DNA from: Multifurca ochricompacta
Taxonomy: Eukaryota > Basidiomycota > Agaricomycetes > Russulales > Russulaceae
Length of the DNA stretch: 64,000 nucleotides
Direction: 5' to 3'
Assembly: GCA_022496185.1 (NCBI GenBank)
Contig: WTXG01000001.1
Span: 1,736,001-1,800,000, forward strand
Part shown: positions 35,868 through 45,600 of the stretch, one piece after another
Layout of the letters: every line of letters begins with the position of its first letter
How positions within the stretch are numbered: the stretch's first letter is position 1
The notes under the pieces: model-generated
The model's database searches: none
What the model was told of the DNA's origin: nothing
The model's input: only the letters and a program-made list of their open reading frames with translations
Made by a program: the position numbers and the translations under genes

Positions 35868-37751
35868 TCAACCCTGCAATTCGCTTGCTGATCGCAGCAG
35901 CTGATAATGGCTCGCTCTGTGCGGTGGGGTGGGAGTCTGGGTGGCGCTTACACTCGGAGCTGCTTCGCTACCTGTCTTTCCAGCGTCTACGCACTGCCGG
36001 CAGAACCCTGCTACGTGTTAGCGTTGCCGCAATCATGAGTGACGAAAGGAAACTTACGACCGCCCATCATGAGAGGAACGTCAGTCTGCCCACAAGATAC
36101 GCAGGCTATTTTCTTAGACGCGGAACCAGCCTTTGGCTGAGACGCCCTTTTCCGCTTGGGTGAAATTACAACGCCCTGAGAATCTACAGTCGATCCTAAC
36201 CGCTGGGCGTGGCTCTGCGCCTCACGGAACTTCGATCTCCATGAGCAGGCTTGATTGACTTCATGGCATAGGGTATCGCGGCCTTTAAGGCAGGGAGTCA
36301 ATGTCAATCAGATAGAATGGCCGGGATGAGAACGGACCGTCTGCAACTTTGTGAGCAAGTCGCCTTCCGAGAGTTGGTGTTGGAGATACACCCGTTCTGG
36401 AACAGCCTACAAGGACGTCAATACTGATATCTCCAAACATCAAGAGAAGAACGACTCGAGAGACGAACGATCTTTCCAAGGACGCTGCGGTTTGCCTCCA
36501 CTTTTGTGAATCCGCCGACCCAATTGAGAAAGCTGTCCCAAAAGCCTGATGCACCTTCGTTATGCGGAACTGCACTACCTCTTGTGGCGGATCTGTGCCA
36601 GCAGGCTCTGCTGACTCGGGTTCCGTCGCTTTTTGTTTAGGAAAAGGTAATGCAAAGAGTAATAGGATGGCCTCGATGTTGCCAATAGAGGGGGTCCGCT
36701 CACATACAACGGGCACTCTTGGCACAAGCCATCGGTCATATGGTCTCTCTGGAAATTCCAGAACGAGATCGAAGTCCTTTGGAGCTCCCAAACCTGCCGA
36801 GGCCGTTGGCTGGACCGAACTGGGATGATCATATGAATTTGCATGTGAACTCTGTAGTGTGGCTGGAGTTGAAGGGCTCGGGATAGAAGTTGGTGTTTGA
36901 CTGAGCTGATTGGGCACAGAATGTGACTCCGAGCTGGAGACACTACCGAGAGCCGATGGCATTGAAGAAGATGGCGCAGAAGCCAAAGACTGTATGAGTA
37001 GAGCCAAGGTTTTCAATTGATCCGAGGTGGCACGACCGGAGGCAGCTAGTTGTAAGAAGTTGGCGAGGATAGGATCCGTCGAAGCAGCGTCGTTAACACG
37101 ATTGATCAGAGCAGGAGTGATTGGCGTTTCTGATGCGACTGCGGAAACCAATGGAGTGGAAGCTCTCTGAACAGGTTGGTATGTTGTCACGGGAGGTGCA
37201 GTAGAAGCTCCATATGGAAAATAGGGAGCATACGTAGAGGTTTTGTAAGAAGGAGCCATTTGCCAAGTGCTACTAGAGGGTTGGTTGACCCAGGACGTGG
37301 CAGCTGAGGAACTGCAGCGGAATGCAGATAGTGGGCTTCATAGACAGAAGTATCTTGGAATATATGAGGACCAACTTGGAGGTCAAATTTACCCAATGAT
37401 CTCATAGTATGTGGTGGAGGTATCGTATCTGAGGCTTTTCCACCTCGTGATTTACTGGAAAACTTGGGAAATGTCGATGACAACCAATTAGAGCGGGCTG
37501 AAGAAAATGGGAACTTCAGAACTTTACTGAAAGAAATTATATTTTGGCTGACATTGCTTTAATGAATTGAAGACAACAAAGCTGGGGACCGATGAGCAAA
37601 TTGCAAAACAAAAGTGAAAGAATATTCAGTTTTACCTATCAGAAACACGCCTTAATAACGGAGGGGAGCTTTCCTGATCAATATCAGGCTGTTCGAGCTC
37701 CCATCCCGGCTTATTTCCAACTGGTAAATCTCGACTTTCAATCATCATCAT
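35868..37751 (-). CDS. Hypothetical nuclear protein with C-terminal C-x2-C zinc finger
   Basis: I cannot name this protein. The start is MMMIESRDLPVGNKPGWELEQ (ATG 37749-37751); an upstream in-frame ATG at 37826 adds a hydrophobic stretch and looks less natural. An intron (about 37637-37525) leads to SKVLKFPFSSARSNWLSSTF, then LGKFDLQVGPHIFQDTSVYEAHY. One missing G near 37290 is needed to join that frame to WQMAPSYKTSTYAPYFPYG. A Ser/Pro/Thr-rich region with a helical block (LINRVNDAASTDPILANFLQLAA) follows, then APKDFDLVLEFPERPYDRWLVP. Near the end are a basic KRKRASQPK patch and a single zinc finger ACVSC(x13)CRQC, built over an intron at about 36117-36050 and GATA-like in spacing. The final residues are SASELQG, stop at 35868. 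A chromatin or transcription role is inferred from the finger and basic patch only. Confidence 0.7.
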
Positions 37752-37917
37752 AAGAAACAAACAAAATGGCAGTGGCAGGGCGAGCGTGACGTGACCCGTG
37801 CGCGGAACACAATTTGGATTTGGCATTGTTTACCTAAAGCCTTAGATCTCATCGCCCGATTTTACTATCACCCCCAAGGCCCCTGATACTGATAATTTTA
37901 TCTTTACTTTACTTACT

Positions 37918-40270
37918 ATGTCTACTCGTGTTCGTGAGTGGAATATTGGGTAGAGCAACCTCACAAAGCTAAATTATCCGCTAGAGAAAGGTGGAACTAT
38001 CTTCAAACCTGTTGCGAATGCAAGGTCTCATGGCGCACATTCTCGAACATCAGCAACTCCAGAGTCCAAATTATCGAGACCTCAAGGCGATAATAGACAC
38101 GACATTCAATCTGGAGCTGCCCCACGATTCGCTGTTGTTGTACCTTCACTACCATTGTCAACTCCAAATGCTCAGCCCCCTTCTCAGATGACAACTACAC
38201 AAGAATTTTTTGATTTCACAGAATCCAACTCTGCAGAAATGGACTCTCTTGGGGTCTCTCATACTCAGTTTGCATTTGGAGCCCCTCCCGCTCGGCTCCG
38301 TGCATCTTCACGGCCATCGTCCCTTCCAATACGGTCTCTACCTACCACCGAGCCCATCTTCCAGAAACGAGAAGACATATCCCATCCAACTGAGGAACTC
38401 GACACTGACCATGCCTCCACTCTACGTCCGGATATGCAACCTCCCCTTGTTGTCTCATTGATGACATCCCCTCCCTCTTCTCTCAGTGAGACCTCACCCC
38501 CATTGCAAACGGCTGGGCCGAGTTCTTCCGCCCAGACTTTGTGGTTACCGCTCCAAATCCAATCCAACCTGGACATTCCAGTCTCTGCGTCACTGACAAG
38601 CTCCAGTGCCCTCTCAGATTCCAATATAAGGGAGGCCCTTCGCTCGCAAAGTGCCTTCCCATTTGACTTCTCTATTCTTGCGGAGCACGCAACACAAGCA
38701 ACAACAGATTTACATACTACAAGCAGAGAGGATTCTGAAACTCTTCACTCGTCTCACATGTTGAGTTCACATCTACAATCAAACGGAACAGGCGTCAGCA
38801 TCCTGGAAAGCTCTCCCCCCCTGCAACAGAAATTGAGGAATCCCACTCCCATTTCCCAAAAAGGTCGTGCTGTGGAGCAACCGAGTTCGCCAAGGACACG
38901 ACAGTGCATACCCTCGGATCAGCCGAACGACAGTGGCCCCGTCGGCGGCCCTTCTGAAGTTGACATCCCCTCTAACTCTCATAGACAACCCCTAAAGAAG
39001 CGAGTGCGGAAATCCTTAAATGAATCCGCAGACCTTGGACCGGGGGCACCACCAGTAAAAAGGCTTTCGCGCAACTCATCCCGATCCGAGGCTCCTCAGT
39101 TCCTGCATTGGACCCTGACGCTGACCCGGGAGAAGATCTTGACCCTACTGTCGTGACGATGGCAGCAATCTGTGAAGACACGGGTCAGGGTCGTGTCAGT
39201 AGCAAAGCTGCCCAGATCCTGGACAATCACGCAGCATGGAAACGGTCCAACAAGGAGAAGAGAGTCCGCATGAGGGCCCTCATGGAAGCGAAAAAGTACG
39301 GACGTAGTGAAGATATTGACGAACGGGGTGTTCCAACTCCTACCATAGAACCATCTTCTTCCGTAGATACAACACCTATGCAAATAACACCGAACCGACT
39401 TACACCGAATCCGTCTGTGACTCTTGCCCCAGATGACGTACCCGAAAGCGATTTGGATTTGATTACAATCATACCATGGCAACTAGTCGTTTCAACGTCC
39501 AGGTCCGCATTGGCCCTAACGGAGAAACCATTGTCGATGAAGAATCCCTGTTTGTCGATAGGGCAGAAGAGCGCGAAACAGATGGCTACGTCCATGTGGA
39601 AGAATCAGATGCCACGAAGTTTGTTAATTCTGGCTCCTACAGCAAGAAATTTCGAGGCACACGATGGACGGCCGAAGAAACAGAGTTGTTCTACGCTGTG
39701 AGTGTCCCTATGACACCTCGAACATGTTGATGAATCAATCCCTTGCAGGCTCTTTCTCAATTCGGTGAGAACTATGAGCTGATGTCTTATGTTCTTCCTG
39801 GTCGAGACCGAAAGGCATGCAAAGCCAAGTTCAAGACCGAGGACAAGAAGAACACACAACGGATCAATCACTGCTTGAATAACAGGGTACCCTACGGTGT
39901 GTTTTAATCACCCTTACACCTATGTGTCGAAACCAGACCTCCTTTAGATATGCAAACACTCTCCAGAATGACAGGGAAAGATTTCTCGGGCCCAGTTCCT
40001 GTGATACGCGCAAAGGCCCCGCCTAACCTGGAGCCCACCAATTCGGAGTCAGAGAAGGCAATGGCTGCTGAGAGGAAACAAAGCAAAACGCCAGGACCAG
40101 CTGACCCTTCAAAAGAGACTGGTGGTGAGCTGGAGACTGGGCAGGCTTCTGCTCGACCGGGCTCGAAAGCTCCGTCAAGTGCTGCACAGCAGAAAGCCAA
40201 AAAGTCGGCGAATGAGCCATCACAAGATGACGTCGAAGTGCTGGGAACTATCGATGGTGATTGGGATTAA
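37918..40270 (+). CDS. BDP1: TFIIIB subunit B'' (SANT/Myb protein)
   Basis: BDP1, which with BRF1 and TBP forms TFIIIB and recruits RNA polymerase III to tRNA, 5S and U6 genes. A 16-base first exon (37918-37933) splices over 37934-37984 to give MSTRVQKGGTIFKPVANARS, a BDP1-like N-terminus. A long Ser/Pro/Thr-rich region follows, then PLKKRVRKSLNESAD. The core begins GRVSSKAAQILDNHAAWKR. The SANT domain is SGSYSKKFRGTRWTAEETELFYAALSQFGENYELMSYVLPGRDRKACKAKFKTEDKKN, presented here across an intron at about 39698-39747. The last intron, about 39889-39944, leads to RPPLDMQTLSRMTGKDFSG and a tail ending LGTIDGDWD. Two frame breaks, near 39097 (lost C) and 39459 (lost T), lie inside conserved stretches and are repaired by one base each. 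It lies head to head with the zinc-finger gene, about 165 bases apart. Confidence 0.92.
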
Positions 40271-41200
40271 TCATGATAGTTCATGCAGTGTACAGATCTA
40301 AGAGGAATGTAACGCTTGGTTTTGTAATGTTCAGGGAAGGATGTTGGATGTCGGCTGAGACACGCTTCATCGTACGCACTTGGTTGCACGGAGGTGTAAT
40401 TGATTTGACCTGAACCAACAGATGCCAGTTGCTTGCCGGACTGACATAGATCCTTGTTCTTGCGTAATGATTCGCTGATACCACAAGCCCTGACTATTCT
40501 ATCCTTGCCTTGCATTGTCCGTCGACCAGGTAGGTTTCCATGCTGAACAGAGGCAGCCCCTCTCCCCGGCCTAAGGAAATCCATTGGTCCCATCCCTCGA
40601 ATTTTACGAATGAGAGGTGGATTTGGCAGGGCAGGGGACATCATAGGGTGTAGAAGACCGAATTGTGAAACACAACACTGAAAAACTGTAGTCAGAGGTC
40701 CTATCGCCGTTGCTTGTGCGCATTAATTGATCGGACACGTGCATGTGCAAAAGTCTGACGACCTCAAGGTCACCAGGAAGTGAGAGCAGGACTTCATTCA
40801 GCTAACGACAGGTTGCGTTACCACCGCAGTCCTCCTCGAAAATCGCGTTACCCAGCCCTTATACATTATGATCGAACTTCAAACAATGCCAATAGCGTTG
40901 CCCTTGGTCGATGCTTATCTAGCCCCCACTATCTACTTCGCGTGGGGTATTGAGCCAGCCTGTGATTGGGGAATGAGAATACATTTGACCGAATGAACGT
41001 GCGTCATCCCATAAGGCCTTAACGGACATTCCGAGGCGCGGGACCAGTTGCACCATACGAGTGGACACAATATGCATATGGTCTTCTTGTTATTGGGGTT
41101 ATTTAAGTTGTCAATGTCATTCTGTGCCCCGGTACCTCTGAGCGTGGTCGTGGTCGCAGTCGTGGTCCCTACAGAATCATCAGTCGTCACCCTCTTCAGG
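40271..41200. other. Intergenic region with one weak antisense ORF
   Basis: About 930 bases upstream of the RNase T2 gene. A 125-codon minus-strand ORF (40267-40644, MMSPALPNPPLIRKIRGMGP) overlaps the BDP1 stop. Its N-terminal part looks somewhat protein-like, but no family, introns or second support were seen, so it is not called. The rest should hold BDP1 3' sequence and the RNase T2 promoter. Confidence 0.4.
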
Positions 41201-42483
41201 ATGTCTCCCGTTCGAAGTGCGACAACCTTTGCAATCTACGCTCTGTCCACTCTCGCCGCCGCTCAAGCCGTGGCTAACAGGCTCCGACCGTTTTCACTTC
41301 CAAATACCTACCCTAACATTGCCGCCTGCGTTAATGAGCCGTTGGTATTTTCTTGTGAAAATACGACTGTCATTCAGAACACTTGTTGCTCGCCCACTCC
41401 CGGTGGTTTGGTCCTGCAGACTCAATTTTGGGATACGTATACCGGGCTTGAGAACCACGGCCAATTGCTCCCCAGAAATAGTTGGACAATTCACGGCCTC
41501 TGGCCAGACAATTGCGATGGGTAGGCGCTACGTGTGGGGGGATTTACTTTCTCATATTAACGCCCTTCGCTTCTCAGGTCCTTTGATCAATACTGTGACC
41601 TTTCGCGCCAGTATGATCCGAGTCCTTTCCCGAAAGTACTACCAAATGGAACCCCGGTGCCTCCCTACAATGGTACTGGCGTTGATGCATTCATCTTGAA
41701 CTTTGGACGCTTGGACCTCCTGGACTACAGTGTGTATGATTCCCATTTTGCGCTCTTCTGCAATTCAACGCACCGTGCAGTGGAGAAATACTGGGTCAGC
41801 CAGGGTTCACCAAATAAAGCATTCTGGGCACACGAGGTAAGGCTGTGCGAGTAGGCGACATGCAGTGCTTGACGAGAGTGACACCTAAACTTCAGTTCAG
41901 CAAGCACGCGACATGCACTTCTGTGAGTCAGAGTGACCCTCGTCCGTGGTTCACGGCTGACAGGGTCCTTGTGAAAGACCTTTGACGTGGCTTGTTATGG
42001 TCCAGACTACCAGCCGCACCAAGACGTCGTTGATTTCTTCGATGCTGTTGTCCGTGCTTTCAAGCAATTCCCGACATACGACATCCTCGCATCGTGAGTT
42101 TACCCCTGTTCTGTGCCATTTCATTCAAACTTGCAATTTGCCTGTTATCCATTAGTGCTGGCATCGTGCCGTCCAACACGACTACCTACCAGCTAAGGGA
42201 TATCCAGAACACGCTGAAAGCCCAGACCGGCGGCATTCCTTACCTGGGTTGTGGGAGTAATGGCACTGTCCTTCAAGAAATATGGTACTTTAACCATGTT
42301 AGTGGAACTGTAGGTTTCTTTTGTACTGCCCAGTGTTCCCTAGTGCTGATGAATTTGAAGGAGCAATTCGGGCGCTTCAAGGCTTTGGATTCCGTTACCC
42401 CGAGTTCATGTTCCTCGTCCGCTGGAATTCACTACTACGAGCGCACCCCTAGATCTGAGCGCGAGGTGCGGATATTGCCATAA
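41201..42483 (+). CDS. Secreted ribonuclease T2
   Basis: An RNase T2-family acid endoribonuclease, secreted or vacuolar. The start at 41201 gives a signal peptide (MSPVRSATTFAIYALSTLAAAQA). The first catalytic segment is SWTIHGLWPDNCDG (CAS I, with its catalytic His). CAS II is FWAHE/FSKHATCTS, joined over an intron at about 41837-41896, with the Glu, Lys and His of the active site. Cysteine pairs typical of the fold are present (PNIAACVNEP, FSCENTTV, NTCCSPTPGG, FDQYCDLS, VACYGPDYQP). Introns are inferred at about 41519-41577, 41731-41781, 41837-41896, 41924-41975, 42094-42155 and 42313-42360. One of these needs a non-obvious AAAG acceptor near 41975. The protein ends RSEREVRILP at 42483. 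Family function is scavenging or degrading extracellular or vacuolar RNA. Confidence 0.93.
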
Positions 42484-42826
42484 GGCGGTGAGATGGTGGC
42501 GATGTCAACTGCTGTGACATATTGCGGCCAAAATATGTATATACACGCATAATGATTGAGGTGACCGTGCAGTAGCTGTGCGGGATATAATGCCAGAAAA
42601 CGTCAGTCAGTCGCGAGTTATTCGCGCGCGCGAGTGTAAAAAATTAGGAGGGCCAACTGAATTGAATCACGTGCCAGACGCGACAGCCGACAGCAGATTT
42701 CAACAAACTGGATTTGGGGCCTCAAGCCTCAAAACGTGACGTTTTGTTGACCCCTCTCACTTAATCCCTCATCAACTCTTTACCGCCTTTCCCCCTCCTT
42801 CTTACATCTCAAGAAATTTTACTCTG
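42484..42826. promoter_or_regulatory. Intergenic region before sirtuin gene
   Basis: About 340 bases between tandem genes. It includes an alternating GCGCGC run near 42625-42635 and a pyrimidine-rich stretch at about 42755-42810, just upstream of the sirtuin ATG, as is common before fungal starts. No ORF was seen. Confidence 0.4.
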
Positions 42827-44534
42827 ATGATTACAACATTAGATCTTGCGGCATCATTGTCAGACCCTGTGGCCCGGCGCACGCTGGCCAGTCTTTCGCT
42901 CTCGGTAGCCAAAAGTAAACGTATCGTCGTGGTCACTGGCGCGGGCATTTCATGTTCGTGCGGTATTCCCGTACGTGAATGACCTCATGTTGTCGTAGCG
43001 ATAATTATCTGGTTACTTACACGCTCATGCAGGATTTTCGCTCTTCCGATGGACTCTATGCACTCGTGAAGAAGCAATACCCAGATACGATTTTAAAGGG
43101 GCGAGACTTATTCGACGCCTCCCTTTTTCGTGACCCCACGTCGACCTCTATATTCTACACGTTTATATCGCAGCTGAAGCAGTCAATCGATGTGGCTTCT
43201 CCATCACGCACACATCATTTTATTCGCACGCTTGACGAGAAGAAGAAGCTTCTTCGCTCCTACACACAGAACATCGACGGCCTAGAGGAAAAGGCCGGGC
43301 TTATCGGCAGTTCTGGTCAGGGTGTCAAATCCAACGAGAAGGGCAAGGCTAAACTCCGCGTAAAGGATGTTCGGAATATCCAGCTACATGGGGACATTCA
43401 TCGCGTACGATGTACCTTGTGCTCTGCTGACCTTCCCTGCGCGGAAGAGTACCTCCAACTTTTCGCCGACGGGTTGGCGCCGGACTGTCCCGAATGCACC
43501 TCACGTTGTACGTCTGTCGTTATCGTTGCGCATTTACCCACGTGGTGACATTCTATCAGCGGAAGCCCGTCTCGCACGCTCGGCGCGCCCGCTGAGAATT
43601 GGAACATTGCGCCCAGCCATTGTGCTCTATGACGAGGCACATCCGCTGGGAGACGACATTGGCGCCATTCAAGCCTTCGATGTGTCCCGAAAACCAGATA
43701 TGCTAATTATTATGGGCACATCCCTCAAAGTTCACGGCCTACGAAGGCTCGTTAAGGAGTTTGCAAAGGTAGTGCACGCCTCGGCACCACCAGATCCTAT
43801 GTCTACAAAAGCACAGGCAAAAAATTGGGTCGGCAAGGTCATCTTCGTCAACAAGACGCCCCCCGGAAGTGATTGGAATGGCATTATTGATTATCACATT
43901 GAGGGGGAGACTGATGTGTGGGCTTATAAAGTGGAGGAGGATTGGCGGAAGATGCGGCCATCAGACTGGGAAGTCCAGCAAACACTTGATGAGAAGGATG
44001 ACGGTAGCGCTTTCAAAGCCATGAAGGATGTTGTCGGAAAAGGAATTAGGAAGTATTTATCCCTCCACCCGTCTTTGCGTTTGAAAAGAATGCTAATTGT
44101 TGAAACGTGCAGGTGGCAAACCTACAGCGTCTGGAACGGAGAATGTCCCCCCAGCCCAGGCTATCGAGCTATCCACTGCGCTGCTCAAAGCCCCCTCTTT
44201 CCCGATGAAGCGGCCCCCGTCGACGTCGCATTACACGGGTGGCGACTGCAGTCCGTCGAAGAAGCGGGGTCGTCGTGGGATTTCTAAGCCGACGGTGGTG
44301 AAGGTTCCTTCAGATGAACGTGGTCTTCTGTTCTGCGATTCGACCAACAGCTGTATCAAGGATGCAGAGAACGAGGTCGATGAAGGCAATGTCCCTATCA
44401 TAAAACTCAAGGCCAGAGGCAAAGGTAAAGCCAGAAGGGGTCCTTCTAAGAAACGGATGAAGGTAGAAGTTATGATTCCTGTCAAAACGGTGCATGCAAT
44501 TCAACCAGAGCTTGAAGTGGACGTTTTCAATTGA
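42827..44534 (+). CDS. NAD-dependent histone deacetylase, HST3/HST4-type sirtuin
   Basis: A class I nuclear sirtuin of the HST3/HST4 type; in yeasts these remove H3K56 acetylation after replication. The start MITTLDLAASLSDPVARRTL is followed by the NAD-binding loop VVVTGAGISCSCGIP and, after an intron at 42973-43031, DFRSSDGLYALVKK. The catalytic region is SYTQNIDGLE and NIQLHGDIHRVRC, with the active-site His. Zinc cysteines are CTLC and CPEC. Further blocks are IVLYDEAHPLGDDI, MLIIMGTSLKVHGLRRLVKEF and VIFVNKTPPG. An intron at about 43510-43559 joins SR to SEARLARSARPLR. A basic tail follows (SPSKKRGRRG, GKGKARRGPSKKRMK). The join between GKGIR (about 44055) and the tail frame is not clean: the best intron (about 44059-44112) leaves the wrong phase, so another lost base is likely there. 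Confidence 0.9.
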
Positions 44535-44662
44535 ACTTTTGACTTTGGAAACAATGCTGTACAAGATCTAAATTATTACTGTAATGTATATCGAGCAACG
44601 AGCAAGCAAAGAGGCCACCTTGTCCGTGGGGAGGGGGGAAACACAAAAGGGGCGATGAATGG

Positions 44663-45301
44663 TCAATCACTAATAAGTTCAGAGACACTCCAGTCCTCGA
44701 AACTACCATCAGGAAGGTAACGTCGGATGACGAGTGGAATTTTGCGTTGCGAAAGTTCCTTGATTGCGATTTGCAGTGCGTCTGTTTCGCCATCGAGGGG
44801 AACAAGGATGGGGGCGTTCATGCTGTGTAGTAGGGTCGTCAATACATGCTGTAGAGGTTTGGGACAGGACAGGACAGGACAGGACAGGACAGACCTGATC
44901 TGAAGAGCTCTCGTGCCCAGTATGCGCGCACGCTCGTATTTTGTCAAATAGGGTGTAGTGACCCTGACTTTATTAGGTTGTCTTTCTCCGCTAAGACCGA
45001 TCTGAGGAGCAGTCGACTGTTCTTGTGCTCGTGAAATACTCCCATTGACCATGTCATGATCGTGCTCGGCACCGTTGAGACTTTCGATGCCGTTCATATG
45101 AGTCTCGTCTCCTTGGCCGTCGTCGGGCCCCTCATGGGTCTCTGCGAGTAAATCATAACCTTGGTCCTGGTGTAGAGAAGGAGAATGAGGGATGATATGT
45201 AAATATAAATTGGTAGCGCACATAGACATCCTCAGCAAATTCGGTCCACCATAGTCGTAGTCATCATTGCCGCCGCCGCCATCGTAACCGTCATCGGACA
45301 T
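44663..45301 (-). CDS. RPB6: RNA polymerases I/II/III shared subunit RPB6 (ABC23)
   Basis: RPB6, the small subunit common to all three nuclear RNA polymerases, which stabilises assembly at the clamp. The start at 45301 gives [19 protein letters not shown], an acidic N-terminus. The conserved core is [59 protein letters not shown] and the end [15 protein letters not shown], with introns at about 44894-44823 and about 45221-45174. The first junction needs one G restored near 45242, turning GGPNLL into GGPEFAEDVY and joining DQGYDLL in phase. The second intron contains a pentamer tandem repeat. It is convergent with the sirtuin, with 128 bases between stops, and divergent from the RRM gene, 300 bases between ATGs. 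Confidence 0.96.
   Translation of the reverse strand: MSDDGYDGGGGNDDYDYGGPNLLRMSMCATNLYLHIIPHSPSLHQDQGYDLLAETHEGPDDGQGDETHMNGIESLNGAEHDHDMVNGSISRAQEQSTAPQIGLSGERQPNKVRVTTPYLTKYERARILGTRALQIRSVLSCPVLSCPKPLQHVLTTLLHSMNAPILVPLDGETDALQIAIKELSQRKIPLVIRRYLPDGSFEDWSVSELISD
44865..44893. repeat. Pentanucleotide repeat at RPB6 5' splice site
   Basis: Five tandem copies of ACAGG/GGACA (CTGTC on the coding strand). They lie inside the RPB6 intron, starting within a few bases of the GT donor. Confidence 0.9.
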
Positions 45302-45600
45302 GGTAGTGAGAGTGAGTGAGGAGGTGAGATGTATTTGTGACAGTCACAATTGATTCGCGGAGATTGAATCACTACCGGAAATAGGCAATAGATTCCTAGA
45401 TATAGGAAAAGATGATTTCGATTTTAGACGCAACATTCCTTCGAAGCTTCGAAGATCCTTGAATTGACAAGATGATGACAACCGAATAATGTTACAAAAA
45501 TCGGTTGAGAGTGAGGGGATCCGATTTCATGGCCGTCGTGTTGGTATTCAATATTCTTTTTTCTCTTAAACCCTCTCGCTCCTCATTTCCTCTCTTCTTA
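45302..45600. promoter_or_regulatory. Divergent promoter of RPB6 and RRM-protein genes
   Basis: About 300 bases between two head-to-head ATGs. It contains a GAAGCTTCGAAG-like inverted motif near 45440-45452 and pyrimidine-rich leader sequence at 45550-45600. No other features were seen. Confidence 0.45.

Noticed and set aside
40267..40644. Minus-strand 125-codon ORF after BDP1
   Set aside because: It overlaps the BDP1 end and has no recognised domain or splice support. It is left as a possibility only.
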